This document shows, piece after piece, positions 15,622 to 25,151 of a stretch of DNA of 64,000 nucleotides. The position numbers were made by a program, and so were the translations under genes. The notes under the pieces are model-generated. The model was not told the DNA's origin. It made no database searches and worked only from the letters and a program-made list of their open reading frames with translations. Position 1 is the stretch's first letter, and the number at the start of each line of letters is the position of its first letter. This stretch comes from an uncultured Clostridia bacterium (GTDB lineage: Bacteria > Bacillota > Clostridia > Oscillospirales > Ruminococcaceae), in assembly GCA_945923775.1 (NCBI GenBank), contig CAMELR010000003.1:56626-120625 (forward strand). The letters run 5' to 3'.

Positions 15622-16228
15622 CAGCTATTCAGGCGGCAATTATTCCGGAATCGTCAACATTTCTCTTGCTGATGATTCCGGCAGCTCCAAGGCGCTCGAC
15701 CGGGCAACAAAGCTCTTAGCCGGGATACCGGGCGGCATTGAGAAAGCGGCCAGTTCTTCCCTGACCCGCGCCGCAACGAGCGGCACGGCGGCTGTAGCGC
15801 GTGAAGTCAATAAGGACTATTCGCTGAATACGTCCGACTTCAAGAAGTATACCAAGTCCTCGCAGCATATTCAGAAGTCCGGCGATGAAATAAGCGTCGG
15901 ACTTAGTTTTCGCGGATTTCATGTTCCGCTTATCCGGTTCAACGCAAAAATCACCAGTTCCGGGCTGTACAGAGTGCAGGTCAAGCGGAACACCGCCGGC
16001 GAAACGCTGAAACACGTTTTCCGTGCAACGATGGACAGCGGACACATCGGGCTTTTTGAACGATACGGGTCAAGCAGACTGCCGATAAAGCAGAAGTTCG
16101 GTCCGTCCGTTCCGCAGATGCTGGGTGCGAATCCGACACTTGCAAATACAGTTGGCGATAATGTGCGCAAGGTATTTGAGGAGCGCATGGAACATGAAAC
16201 AACAGCGCTGCTTAACGGCTGGAGGTAA
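15614..16228 (+). CDS. minor tail protein Z-like (tail completion)
   Basis: A 204-aa protein. ALDRATKLLAGIPGGIEKAASSSLTRAATSG and the basic middle region resemble the phage minor tail protein Z family. The C-terminus has LFERYGSSRLPIKQKFGPSVPQM, a feature of that family. It works at the head-tail interface. The ATG overlaps the upstream gene. Confidence 0.85.
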   Translation: MSDSYSGGNYSGIVNISLADDSGSSKALDRATKLLAGIPGGIEKAASSSLTRAATSGTAAVAREVNKDYSLNTSDFKKYTKSSQHIQKSGDEISVGLSFRGFHVPLIRFNAKITSSGLYRVQVKRNTAGETLKHVFRATMDSGHIGLFERYGSSRLPIKQKFGPSVPQMLGANPTLANTVGDNVRKVFEERMEHETTALLNGWR

Positions 16229-16230
16229 AC

Positions 16231-16758
16231 ATGACGAGGGTAAAACTCATTCAGGAACTGAAAAAGTTCTGTGAGGACGCTATAAAGAACGTTTCTCTTC
16301 CGGAGGCAGTCCAGAAAGGCGACGCAAAGGAGAAAAGCCGCGTTCCGGCGGTGTATCTCATGCGCCTGCCTGACAGCAATTCGGCAAAGAAACTCGCACC
16401 GTATATCATCGTTCAGTTTATCGACAGCAAGCACCAGCGGAGCGAGAACGGCTATCCTAATCCCGAATACACGGCGGCGGTGCGCTTTATCTTCTGCGTG
16501 TACTCGCAGGACGAGCAGGACGGCGCTGTAATGCTCCTCAACCTCATGGACAGGGTGCAGGAGCGGCTGCTTGAACAGGTACAGATAGGGAAAGAATTCG
16601 TACTGGACGAGCATGAGGGGGTTGAGTCGGTCGTCTATCCCGACGATACCGCGCCCTACTATGCAGGCGAAATGATAGGCACATTCCACATCAGACCAAT
16701 ACAGAGGGAGGTTGATTTCTTTGGCAAGGAAAACCGACGTTTCGGAGGAAATGTCTGA
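16231..16758 (+). CDS. tail terminator-like protein
   Basis: A 175-aa protein containing PYIIVQFIDSKHQ, YTAAVRFIFCVYSQDEQDG and LLNLMDRVQERLLEQ, the pattern of tail terminator/neck proteins. These cap the growing tail tube. It starts 2 bp after the previous stop and overlaps the next gene. The assignment rests on order and fold-like pattern. Confidence 0.72.
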   Translation: MTRVKLIQELKKFCEDAIKNVSLPEAVQKGDAKEKSRVPAVYLMRLPDSNSAKKLAPYIIVQFIDSKHQRSENGYPNPEYTAAVRFIFCVYSQDEQDGAVMLLNLMDRVQERLLEQVQIGKEFVLDEHEGVESVVYPDDTAPYYAGEMIGTFHIRPIQREVDFFGKENRRFGGNV

Positions 16759-17083
16759 GGTAAAGACCGTCGGCGACAAAGTTACGTCCGAACAGCCGGA
16801 ACAGGTGGAGCAGGATGGGCAGAACGCGGCGGCAGAGTCAAGGGTCTGGGTCTATTTAGGTCCCTCGATACGCGGAGTTGCCACAAACGGCAGGATATAT
16901 TTCGGCTCAAAGGCTGAAATTATTGAATCGTTCGGCGAAAAGCTCAAGGATTACCCGCAGATCGAGCGGCTTATTGTCGCAGACCGCAACGTTGCAAAGG
17001 CAAAAAGCGACCTGAAGGAAAAGCGCGGCATTTACATCTCGTATGACGCGCTTATCAGGAAAATCACAGGCAAGGAGGAGTAA
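16721..17083 (+). CDS. conserved phage tail-region protein of unknown function
   Basis: A 120-aa protein. The best start is TTG 16721, which has GGGAGG 9 bp upstream; TTG 16712 is too close to it. The N-terminus is acidic and probably disordered. Residues about 45-118 are folded: VWVYLGPSIRGVATNGRIYFG and YPQIERLIVADRNVAKAKSDL. Proteins of this size occur just before the sheath in contractile Clostridia prophages. Function is unknown. Confidence 0.65.
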   Translation: MARKTDVSEEMSEVKTVGDKVTSEQPEQVEQDGQNAAAESRVWVYLGPSIRGVATNGRIYFGSKAEIIESFGEKLKDYPQIERLIVADRNVAKAKSDLKEKRGIYISYDALIRKITGKEE

Positions 17084-17086
17084 AAC

Positions 17087-18517
17087 GTGGCTTTAAGACA
17101 TGGCATAAACACATATAAGGACGATACCGGCGTTGTTGCGGTTCAGACCGCAGCGGTCGGTATTCCTTATTTCATCGGCGCATGGCCCTGCCATCGCGGT
17201 AAGGGCTACACCGGCAAGCCTCAGCTTTCGTCCGGATTCAGCGAGGCGGAGGAACTCGGCGGCTACAGCGCCGAGTGGAGGAACGCGGACGGTTCGCCCA
17301 AGTGGAATCTCTGTCAGGCAATGTACGGATACCATAAACTTATGGGTATGTCGCCGGCGATATTCTACAACATCTTCGACCCGTCAAAGCACAAGAAGGC
17401 TGTTGCAGTCGAGGAATACACAGTAACTGATCACATCGTGGAGCTTACCGCTGACGCTATCATAAACGACGATCTTAAGGTAACGGCAGGAAGTGCGTCA
17501 GCAGTACTGACAAAGGGCACTGACTATGAGGCATATTATAGCGGCAACGCGCTGTGTATCGAGCTGCTGGCAGACTCTTCGAGCTACAGCGCCGACAAGC
17601 TCAAGATCGGCTATGATGTCGCAGACCTTTCCACCATCACGGCAGAGGACGTTGAAATGGCTGTGGAAACAGTTGAAATGTGCCGCAGCGTTGTCGGGAT
17701 TGTTCCCGACCTTATATGCGCCCCCGGCTGGTCAACAGATCCGACAGTAGCGGCGGTGATGGCGGCGAAAGCGCCGAGTATCAATGGACTGTTCCGCGCC
17801 AAGGCGGTCGTGGACATCAACACCAAGACAGTCAATGACTATTCCAAGGTGCTTAAGCACAAGACCGACAACGGATACGTATCCGAGGACATGATCGTAT
17901 GCTGGCCGATGGTCAAGAGCGGCGATTACCTTTTCGACCTTTCTGTTATCGTGTGCGGACTTATCGCAAAGGTGGATTCCGACAATGCCGATTGCCCGTA
18001 TGAGTCTCCGTCCAACAAGTCCGTATCCATCACCGGCGCGGTTTGCGCGGATGGCACCGAGGTAACGCTTTCACTTCCGCAGGCTGACGTTATCAGCGTA
18101 TCTGCCGGGGTTGTCACCGTGCTTAACAACGGCGGCTGGACCCTGTGGGGCAACTATCTGGGCTGCTATCCCAAGACGAGCGATGTAGCTAAGATGTTCA
18201 TCTGCACCAACAGAGTTCAGGACTGGATATGCAACACGTTCATCAATACATTCTGGCAGTACATCGACAAGCCTCTGACCCCCGCGCTGCGTGACGCAAT
18301 CATCAATGCGTTCAACGCATGGCTGAACGGTCTGACGGCGGAGGGTAAGCTCTACGGCGGCGAGATCTCCTATTCTGAGGATCTCAACCCTGTTACGACC
18401 CTTATGGGCGGTATGTTCCGGCTTGACTGTCAGGCGGCATCACCGATACCGGCACAGCAGATAGATATGCACGTTCAGTACAGCGTGGATATGCTTGAGG
18501 CTGCGCTTGGCTCTTAA
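17087..18517 (+). CDS. tail sheath protein
   Basis: A 476-aa contractile sheath subunit with GTG start 17087. VGIPYFIGAWP at the N-terminus, a variable middle domain (about 130-180) and the conserved C-terminal domain (VQDWICNTFINTFWQYIDKPLTPALRDAIINAFNAWLNGL-like region, then DLNPVTTLMGGMFRL) match the family. The sheath contracts to drive the tube through the envelope. Its presence shows a myovirus-type tail. Confidence 0.94.
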   Translation: MALRHGINTYKDDTGVVAVQTAAVGIPYFIGAWPCHRGKGYTGKPQLSSGFSEAEELGGYSAEWRNADGSPKWNLCQAMYGYHKLMGMSPAIFYNIFDPSKHKKAVAVEEYTVTDHIVELTADAIINDDLKVTAGSASAVLTKGTDYEAYYSGNALCIELLADSSSYSADKLKIGYDVADLSTITAEDVEMAVETVEMCRSVVGIVPDLICAPGWSTDPTVAAVMAAKAPSINGLFRAKAVVDINTKTVNDYSKVLKHKTDNGYVSEDMIVCWPMVKSGDYLFDLSVIVCGLIAKVDSDNADCPYESPSNKSVSITGAVCADGTEVTLSLPQADVISVSAGVVTVLNNGGWTLWGNYLGCYPKTSDVAKMFICTNRVQDWICNTFINTFWQYIDKPLTPALRDAIINAFNAWLNGLTAEGKLYGGEISYSEDLNPVTTLMGGMFRLDCQAASPIPAQQIDMHVQYSVDMLEAALGS

Positions 18518-18534
18518 CGAAAGGAGGAACACAA

Positions 18535-19065
18535 ATGCCTAATGGTGTTGACGAGGGCGTAATCGCCTATTCCGTGTATGAGGACGAAAAGATGTTTTAC
18601 GGAGTTGCGGAGGTTGATCTCCCGGACTTTGAAAACGAGGTCTTTAACGTGAGCGGCGCTGGCGTTCTCGGTGAAATTGAGATACCTGTTGCGGCGCACC
18701 TCAAGGCTATGACCACTACGTTCAAGTTCAATCACACGAACGAGGCGGCATACGCTCTTGCGGAGGAACGCGTCCACACGCTTTCCCTGTGGCGTGCTGA
18801 CCAGCACTACAACTACAGCGAGGGCGAGCTTGAAACCAAGCAGAAGAAGATCATCATGCGCGTTGTGCCGAAAAAGCTGACCGGCGGTACCGTCAAGAAC
18901 GCGTCGCCGATATCTGTAAACGGCGAATACGCGGTACACTACTATGCGGAAATCGACGCGAACGGCAAGAAGCTCTGCGAGTATGACCCGCTGAATTTCC
19001 GTTACATTGACCACACCGGCAAGGACAGAGCGGCGGAGATCCGCAAGTGTCTGGGTATGTCCTGA
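18535..19065 (+). CDS. major tail tube protein (P2 FII type)
   Basis: A 176-aa protein behind AAAGGAGG. The N-terminal VDEGVIAYSVYEDEKMFYGVAEVDLPDFE and the later LKAMTTTFKFNHTNEAAYAL are typical of P2-like tube proteins. It stacks as hexameric rings inside the sheath. A TCCCTGC-ATTTC-GCAGGGA hairpin follows in the gap (about 19,080-19,105), possibly adjusting expression of the next genes. Confidence 0.93.
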   Translation: MPNGVDEGVIAYSVYEDEKMFYGVAEVDLPDFENEVFNVSGAGVLGEIEIPVAAHLKAMTTTFKFNHTNEAAYALAEERVHTLSLWRADQHYNYSEGELETKQKKIIMRVVPKKLTGGTVKNASPISVNGEYAVHYYAEIDANGKKLCEYDPLNFRYIDHTGKDRAAEIRKCLGMS

Positions 19066-19132
19066 TAATTACTATCGCTGTTCCCTGCATTTCGCAGGGA
19101 GCGGCGTTTTATTCGAGGAGGAATTTTGAATT

Positions 19133-19528
19133 ATGGCAAAGACAAACGTTGACCTTGAAAAGACCGAGAACATGGACGAGCTTGTAGAAAAGGAGCTTGC
19201 TACCATGGAAAACACCAGCGTTGAGAATGTACTTCACCTGACCAAGACCGTTATGTATAACGGTGAGGAGGTAACCGAGCTTGCATTTGACTTTGACAAG
19301 CTCACCGGCGCGGACGCTCTGAACATTGAGGAAGAACTTGTATCCCGCGGGAAAACAATGTACTATGGCGCTATCAACGATGCGAATTATCTTATCCGTA
19401 TGGCCGCAAAGGCTTGTACAAAGCCTGTCGGCGTGGATTTTTTCTATAAAATATCCATCATCGATTTCGAGAGGATAAAGAACAGAGCGCGTTTTTTCTT
19501 GTCCGGTGTTGCACAGTCGAGACGCTAA
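19133..19528 (+). CDS. tail assembly chaperone, upstream frame (gpG/gpE-like)
   Basis: A 131-aa protein: VLHLTKTVMYNGEEVTELAFDFDKLTGADALNIEEEL is typical of the tail assembly chaperones encoded before the tape measure. It carries a slippery TTTTTTC (T-TTT-TTC in frame, 19492-19498) near its 3' end. A -1 shift there reads into the second frame to give a longer product (see the next entry). The chaperone pair wraps the tape-measure protein during tail assembly. Confidence 0.88.
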   Translation: MAKTNVDLEKTENMDELVEKELATMENTSVENVLHLTKTVMYNGEEVTELAFDFDKLTGADALNIEEELVSRGKTMYYGAINDANYLIRMAAKACTKPVGVDFFYKISIIDFERIKNRARFFLSGVAQSRR

Positions 19529-19659
19529 GGCGCAATATCCTTATTTTGGCGCAAAACGGATATGCACCTATCCCATTTTGGCTGGGGCAGCCACTTAAAG
19601 AAATACAGCGGTGGATTATTACGCACAATAAAATCCTGAAAGAGTCGGAAAAGAAGTAG
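19498..19659 (+). CDS. -1 frame extension of the tail assembly chaperone (gpGT/E'-like)
   Basis: After the slip at 19492-19498, reading continues for 53 codons in the -1 frame to TAG 19657-19659. The frame is open from 19450. The extension includes NGYAPIPFWLGQPLKEIQRW, the WLxxPLxEIxxW pattern of T-domain extensions. There is no ribosome site or start codon of its own, which supports frameshift expression. It ends 17 bp before the tape-measure gene. Confidence 0.8.
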   Translation, partial: LVRCCTVETLRRNILILAQNGYAPIPFWLGQPLKEIQRWIITHNKILKESEKK

Positions 19660-19676
19660 GGAAGGGTGAGGGTTGA

Positions 19677-22600
19677 ATGGCAAGCAAGCAGTATGAAATG
19701 TTGTTCAAACTCGGCGCGCGGCTGGGTGAGAACTTCAAGGGAACGTTCAACTCCGCCCAGAAGATACTTGATAAAACTCAGAAGGAGATACAGACGCTGA
19801 ATAAGCAGCAAAGCGATATCAGCGCCTATCAGAAACAGCAGGCAGGCATTGAACGGTCTACCAAGCAGCTTAATACATATGAAAAGCAGCTCGAAATCAC
19901 TCAGAGCGGACTTGCAAAGCTGAAAAACAGCACCGAGGACACTACGGTACAGGAGGCGCAGCTTGCGGCGCGTGAAGTCGAGCTGAAAAACCGCATTGAG
20001 AAAACCGAACAGGCTATTGCGGACAAAAATCAGCGCTTACAGCAGATGGGTCAGAAGCTCTCTGAGGCAGGCATTGATATCAACCAGCTTACAAGTGAAA
20101 GCAACCGCTTGAAAACCCAGGTCGAGGAACTAACCAAGCAGGAAGAAAGAGCTGCTGAGGAAGCCTCCCGATATGGTGACGCCGGCGCAACGGCGTTTGA
20201 AACCGTCGGGGCGGCGATGGTGGCGGCAGGAATCGGCACTGCGCTGAAGAAGATAGCGGACGCATATCAGGAATGCATTGATGTGTCGATGGAGTTTGGC
20301 AGCACAATGAGTACTGTCGAGGCTCTATCCGGCGCGAACGCAGTCCAGATGCAGGAACTGACCGCCAAAGCAAAGGAGCTCGGTGCGCAGACCTCGTTTA
20401 CTGCAAACCAGTCGGCAGAGGCTATGACCTACATGGGTATGGCAGGCTGGGATGCGAACGAGATGCTTTCCGGTATGAACGGCATGATAAACCTTGCCGC
20501 CGCTTCCGGTGAAGACCTTGCGCTTGTTTCGGATATCGTCACCGATAACCTGACTGCGTTCGGGCTTACTGCAAAGGATACCGCGCACTTTGCCGATGTG
20601 CTTGCAGCGGCCGCTACGAACTCCAACACCAACGTTGCCACCATGGGCGAAACCTTTTCTGGCGCGGGCGCGATAGCCGGGGCGCTCGGATACAGCATTG
20701 AAGATGTTGCGGTCGGCGTTGGTCTTATGGCTAATGCTGGTGTTAAGGGGTCTGTTGCAGGTACCGCACTGAAAAACACATTCAACGGCTTGCTCAATGG
20801 CGCGACCCTCACAGCTGATGCATTCGGAGAAATCGAATACTCTGCGGTAAATGCTGACGGCACTATTGACGAGTTCTCCGATGCCATAATCGACCTTCGC
20901 GGCTACTTTGAGCAGATGACCGAGGCAGAGCGTGTCCAGAACGCTATGGCGATTGCCGGACAGCGCGGATACAACGGTCTGCTTGCAATAATCAACGCCT
21001 CGGACGAGGACTTCCAGTCCCTTACCGAGAAGATAAACAACTGTTCCGGCGCGGCGCAGAAGATGGCTGACACCAAGCTTGACAACCTGCAGGGCGATGT
21101 TACACTACTCGATTCTGCCACCGACGGTCTTAAGATGACTGTCGGCAGTCTGTATGAAGATGAACTTCGCAGGCTTACTCAGACAGGCACACAGATCATG
21201 ACCGGCATAAATGAATTCTGTGAGGAAAACCCCGCTGTTGTCAAGTCTATCATGGCAATCGGCGCGGAGATCGGCGTTGTTGTCGCAGGCTACACGGCAT
21301 TCACGGCGGTGAAAAAGATTTCTAACGCTCTTTCGGCGGCTGGAATCGGCATAAAGGCAAGCGAGAACGGCTTGCTCATGCTGCTGAATATCAACCTTTC
21401 AAAGAACGTGGCGGCACAGTTTGCCGCTGCCGGCGCACAAATGAAGCTGAATGCGGCAATGCTAGCTAATCCGGCGGGAATCATTGCGGTTTCGGTCGTT
21501 GCGCTTACGGCGGGGATTGTCGGCTATTCTGAGGCAACAAAGGCGGCAAGGCTTGAAACACTGACGCTGACAACAGCTTCGCAGGAACAGCAGGACAGGG
21601 TCGAACAGCTTAACAGCGACTATCAGACCGCCTGCGATACATACGGCGAAACCTCAGACCAGGCACGCGCTCTGAAATATGACCTTGACGAAGCGACCGC
21701 GACTATTGAGCAGCAGTCATTTTCCGTTTCGGAATTGTATTCGGAAATCGATTCACTTCATGATTCCACCTCTGACCTGCTTTCCTCGTACCATGAGGGA
21801 ACCGATTCTATTGCTGATCAGCAGGAACAGGCGCAGATACTGGCGGCAAAACTGAAGGATATTGCATCTTCGTCGGAAACGGCGGCGCATAAAGAAGCGC
21901 TTATGCAGCCGATTCTTGAAAAGCTGAATGAGCTGTATCCTGACCTTGGGCTGACCGTTGAGAATGTTACAGGCAAGCTGGACGGCCTTTCTGGTGCTAT
22001 TGACAGAGCGGCGGGTTCTGACAGCATACAGGCAAAGTACAAAGCGGCACAGGATAATATTGCAGAACTGACTATCAAGCAGCAGCAACTGCAGGAGCAG
22101 GCTGAAAAAGCCGAGATTGCTTATAATCAGGCTTATTTCAGAGAAAAGAGTTTCGTTGAGAATACTCTTGATTACTCGTTTCTCGGAAACATCTTCGGAA
22201 AGAGTGACTATACACAGGATCTTAACAAGGCATCAGAAGAACGAAGCAAGGTCCTTTCTGATTTGGCAGAGGTCAACGCGGCTATTGCTGAGTGCGAAAG
22301 CGTCGGCATAGAATACAGCGATGTAATTTCCGGTGCTTCTGAGCAGATGGTTTCCGCATATGACGCGGTATCCATAGCGGTAAACGACGTCACCGACCAG
22401 ACAACCGAGCTTTTGCAGGCTTACAACGACGCATATCAGGCGGCTTACGACAGCGTTAACGGTCAATACAACCTTTGGACGAACGCTGAGGAAACTTTGC
22501 CGACAAGCATCGAAACTATCAATGACGCGCTTTCTTCGCAGACAGAATACTGGGACAATTACAACTATAACCTTGAGTCGCTATCCAAGAGGACTGGCGA

Positions 22601-23330
22601 CATTGAGGGCTTGGGAGATGTGATTGCCTCGTTCGCGGACGGTTCTTCTGATTCGGTGAACGTCATCGCCGGCATGGCTGACGCGACCGATGAAGAACTG
22701 AAAACCATGGTCACGAACTTTGAGGAGCAGAAAAAGGCGCAGGAAGAGGTTTCGAAATCGCTTGCCGACTACAAGGTCGATATTGACGATACAATGGACG
22801 GTATCGTTGACGACATGGAAAAAGCCGTTGAGGATATGAAACTGAGCGACAAGGCAGAAGAAGCGGCAAAAGCTACGATACAGGCTTATGCTGACGCTAT
22901 CCTTGCCGGGAAAGGCTCGGTCACCACAGCGGCGGATATTGTTGCGGCAGCCGCTGCACAGGCCCTGGCAGGGGCGAGCGCTTCTGACAAGGCGTATGAG
23001 GGAAGCGTGCGTGGTTTCCATGATATTGAGAACGCTTATGCAAGCGGTACTGACTACGCAGAAAATGGCATTGCCCTTGTAGGCGAGGAAGGACCGGAAA
23101 TTGTGGCTATGCGCGGCGGTGAAAGAGTCGTTGACGCGGATAACACCAGGGCGCTGCTTTCCGGCGGCTCGGGCGCGCAGATCACCATAGCGCCCCAGTT
23201 TGTCGTGAACGGAGAAGTTAGCGATATGACCGAGGAAAAGCTGCAGGAGATGTCCGAGCGGCTTGTTGATATGGTTCGGGACGCGCTTGAGGAAGCGGGA
23301 ATAGACAGGCAAAGGAGTGTGTACGCTTGA
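19677..23330 (+). CDS. tail tape measure protein
   Basis: A 1217-aa protein. Residues about 15-165 are coiled coil (repeated Gln/Lys heptads). Then comes the TP901-type core (EFGSTMSTVEALSGANAVQMQELTAKAKELGAQTSFTANQ-like region about 205-245). Hydrophobic segments lie around 535-625, and a second coiled-coil region at about 640-960. The length sets the tail length; at about 1.5 Angstrom per residue this predicts a tail of very roughly 180 nm. The C-terminus has ALVGEEGPEIVAMRGGERVVD, typical for tape measures. Confidence 0.95.
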   Translation: MASKQYEMLFKLGARLGENFKGTFNSAQKILDKTQKEIQTLNKQQSDISAYQKQQAGIERSTKQLNTYEKQLEITQSGLAKLKNSTEDTTVQEAQLAAREVELKNRIEKTEQAIADKNQRLQQMGQKLSEAGIDINQLTSESNRLKTQVEELTKQEERAAEEASRYGDAGATAFETVGAAMVAAGIGTALKKIADAYQECIDVSMEFGSTMSTVEALSGANAVQMQELTAKAKELGAQTSFTANQSAEAMTYMGMAGWDANEMLSGMNGMINLAAASGEDLALVSDIVTDNLTAFGLTAKDTAHFADVLAAAATNSNTNVATMGETFSGAGAIAGALGYSIEDVAVGVGLMANAGVKGSVAGTALKNTFNGLLNGATLTADAFGEIEYSAVNADGTIDEFSDAIIDLRGYFEQMTEAERVQNAMAIAGQRGYNGLLAIINASDEDFQSLTEKINNCSGAAQKMADTKLDNLQGDVTLLDSATDGLKMTVGSLYEDELRRLTQTGTQIMTGINEFCEENPAVVKSIMAIGAEIGVVVAGYTAFTAVKKISNALSAAGIGIKASENGLLMLLNINLSKNVAAQFAAAGAQMKLNAAMLANPAGIIAVSVVALTAGIVGYSEATKAARLETLTLTTASQEQQDRVEQLNSDYQTACDTYGETSDQARALKYDLDEATATIEQQSFSVSELYSEIDSLHDSTSDLLSSYHEGTDSIADQQEQAQILAAKLKDIASSSETAAHKEALMQPILEKLNELYPDLGLTVENVTGKLDGLSGAIDRAAGSDSIQAKYKAAQDNIAELTIKQQQLQEQAEKAEIAYNQAYFREKSFVENTLDYSFLGNIFGKSDYTQDLNKASEERSKVLSDLAEVNAAIAECESVGIEYSDVISGASEQMVSAYDAVSIAVNDVTDQTTELLQAYNDAYQAAYDSVNGQYNLWTNAEETLPTSIETINDALSSQTEYWDNYNYNLESLSKRTGDIEGLGDVIASFADGSSDSVNVIAGMADATDEELKTMVTNFEEQKKAQEEVSKSLADYKVDIDDTMDGIVDDMEKAVEDMKLSDKAEEAAKATIQAYADAILAGKGSVTTAADIVAAAAAQALAGASASDKAYEGSVRGFHDIENAYASGTDYAENGIALVGEEGPEIVAMRGGERVVDADNTRALLSGGSGAQITIAPQFVVNGEVSDMTEEKLQEMSERLVDMVRDALEEAGIDRQRSVYA

Positions 23331-23539
23331 GCACATATACGACGCAGCAGGGGGATATGTGGGACAGCATATCCCACCAGGTGTACGGAGATGTGAAATT
23401 CACGGACGTGCTTATCAATGCCAACCCTGAATACCGATACATCTACATCTTTTCGGAGGGCGTTGTTCTCGATGTCCCGGATGTTGAGGACAGAATAACG
23501 GCGGACGATCTGCCGCCGTGGAAGAAGGCGAGCGGATGA
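23327..23539 (+). CDS. tail protein X (LysM-like, P2 gpX)
   Basis: A 70-aa protein with TTG start overlapping the tape-measure stop. YTTQQGDMWDSISHQVYG is the LysM-like core, and it ends in LPPWKK. P2 gpX-type proteins link the tube to the baseplate. The stop overlaps the ATG of the hub gene. Confidence 0.9.
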   Translation: MSTYTTQQGDMWDSISHQVYGDVKFTDVLINANPEYRYIYIFSEGVVLDVPDVEDRITADDLPPWKKASG

Positions 23540-25149
23540 GTGACAAGCACCTTGCGCGCCGCGCTGAAACGCAGGTCGTTCTTGGCGGTGTGGACATTTC
23601 CGTGTATGTGAACAAAGGCTGGCTTTCTTTCACATACACGGACAACGAAGAGGACGAGGCGGACGACCTGCAGATAAAGGTCTGCGACCGTGACGGCAAA
23701 TGGCTGCGGAAATGGCTGAACAGTATAATTGATGGCGGTGCGCTGGGCGGTTCGGTGATATCCACCGCACCGGAGGGCAGCATAAAGACATCAACGTCTT
23801 CAGGTTCGAGTTCTTCGACTAGCAGTGGTACCGATAAACCAAGATACAGAGTGACTGCCTCAACGGGTGTAAATATCCGAAAGGGCGCTGGCGAGAAATA
23901 CAAGGTGATCGGCAAACTCCCTTACGGCACTATCGTTGAGGTTCACGGATTTTATTCGAGCTGGGCGAAAATCACCTATTCCGGCAAGAATGGATACATA
24001 AAGGGTACCAATCTTAAATCCGTCGGCGGGGGCGGTTCTTCGTCCTCTTCGAGTTCTTCAAGCTCCACAAAAAGTTCAAGCTCCAAGAAGTCTGGCAGCA
24101 CGGCTAACACGCAGATTCAGACTGGTAAGGGGCTTAAGATATCCGCCGTCATTGTACTCCGAAACGGGAACAACGACGGCAAGGACGCAGTGCTTGACTG
24201 CGGTCAGTTCGAGCTTGACAGCATAGACGCACAGGGCCCGCCAGCGACCGTCACCATCAAGGCAACATCACTTTCGTTCAGCAACACTGTGCGGCAGACT
24301 CTGAAATCCAAGTCGTGGGAGAACATCACTCTTTCTGAGATAGCAAGTCAGATAGCGCGGCAGAACGGAATGGGAGTGCTTTTTGAAAGCGAATTCAATC
24401 CGAGGTATTCCCGCGTGGAGCAGTATCAGACATCGGATATTGCTTTCCTGCAGAAGTTGTGCCATAATGCCGGCTGCTCCCTGAAAGCCACCAACAATAT
24501 CCTCGTGGTGTTCGATCAGGCGGCTTATGAGGGGAAAAAGGCGGTCAGAAAGATAAAATTCGGCGAGGAGGGCGGCTACACTAAGTACAAGCTTTCCACC
24601 GGCACGAACAACTGCTACACTTCATGCCGGGTGTATTGCACCACTACGAGCGGCGCGGTCATTTCTGCGACTGAGTATGCGGAGAATTATAACGAGAACA
24701 GCGACAATCAGCAATGCTTACAGGTGTGTCAGCGCGTATCAAGCAAGGCAGAGGCGCAGGAACTCGCACACAAGCTGCTCCGTCTGCACAACAAATTTGA
24801 GATCACCGGAACGTTTACGTTCCCCGGAGATCCCAGGCTTGCCGCAGGAAACACGGTGGAACTTTGTGATTTCGGGTTTGGCGATGGTAAGTACATCGTC
24901 AAGTCCGCAAAACACAGCATATCTTCTAGCGGCTATACTACGCAGGTCACCCTGAGAAAGTGCCTTTCGGAAAGCGAGAGCACGAGCGGCGGCAAGACGG
25001 ACAGCAGTGATGAGATACAGGAGCTGGCTATGCAGGTGATCCGTGGCGAATGGGACGTATATCCCAAGCGCAAGGAACTGCTTGAAGCCGCTGGACACAG
25101 CTATGAGCAGGTGCAGGCGCGGGTAAATCAGATACTTTACGGAGGTTGA
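23536..25149 (+). CDS. baseplate hub (late control gene D) with inserted SH3b and C-terminal CW_7 domain
   Basis: A 537-aa protein. ATG 23536 overlaps the upstream TGA. The gpD/gp27-like hub fold is split: the N-terminal part is at residues 1-85 and the rest resumes about residue 195. Between them lies a bacterial SH3 domain (about 107-163: GVNIRKGAGEKYKVIGKL ... GYIKGTNL) flanked by two long poly-Ser linkers. The last about 45 residues (IQELAMQVIRGEWDVYP ... AAGHSYEQVQARVNQIL) match a CW_7/Cpl-7 wall-binding repeat. The hub carries the spike; these extra domains probably grip peptidoglycan during injection. Confidence 0.88.
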   Translation: MSDKHLARRAETQVVLGGVDISVYVNKGWLSFTYTDNEEDEADDLQIKVCDRDGKWLRKWLNSIIDGGALGGSVISTAPEGSIKTSTSSGSSSSTSSGTDKPRYRVTASTGVNIRKGAGEKYKVIGKLPYGTIVEVHGFYSSWAKITYSGKNGYIKGTNLKSVGGGGSSSSSSSSSSTKSSSSKKSGSTANTQIQTGKGLKISAVIVLRNGNNDGKDAVLDCGQFELDSIDAQGPPATVTIKATSLSFSNTVRQTLKSKSWENITLSEIASQIARQNGMGVLFESEFNPRYSRVEQYQTSDIAFLQKLCHNAGCSLKATNNILVVFDQAAYEGKKAVRKIKFGEEGGYTKYKLSTGTNNCYTSCRVYCTTTSGAVISATEYAENYNENSDNQQCLQVCQRVSSKAEAQELAHKLLRLHNKFEITGTFTFPGDPRLAAGNTVELCDFGFGDGKYIVKSAKHSISSSGYTTQVTLRKCLSESESTSGGKTDSSDEIQELAMQVIRGEWDVYPKRKELLEAAGHSYEQVQARVNQILYGG

Positions 25150-25151
25150 CA

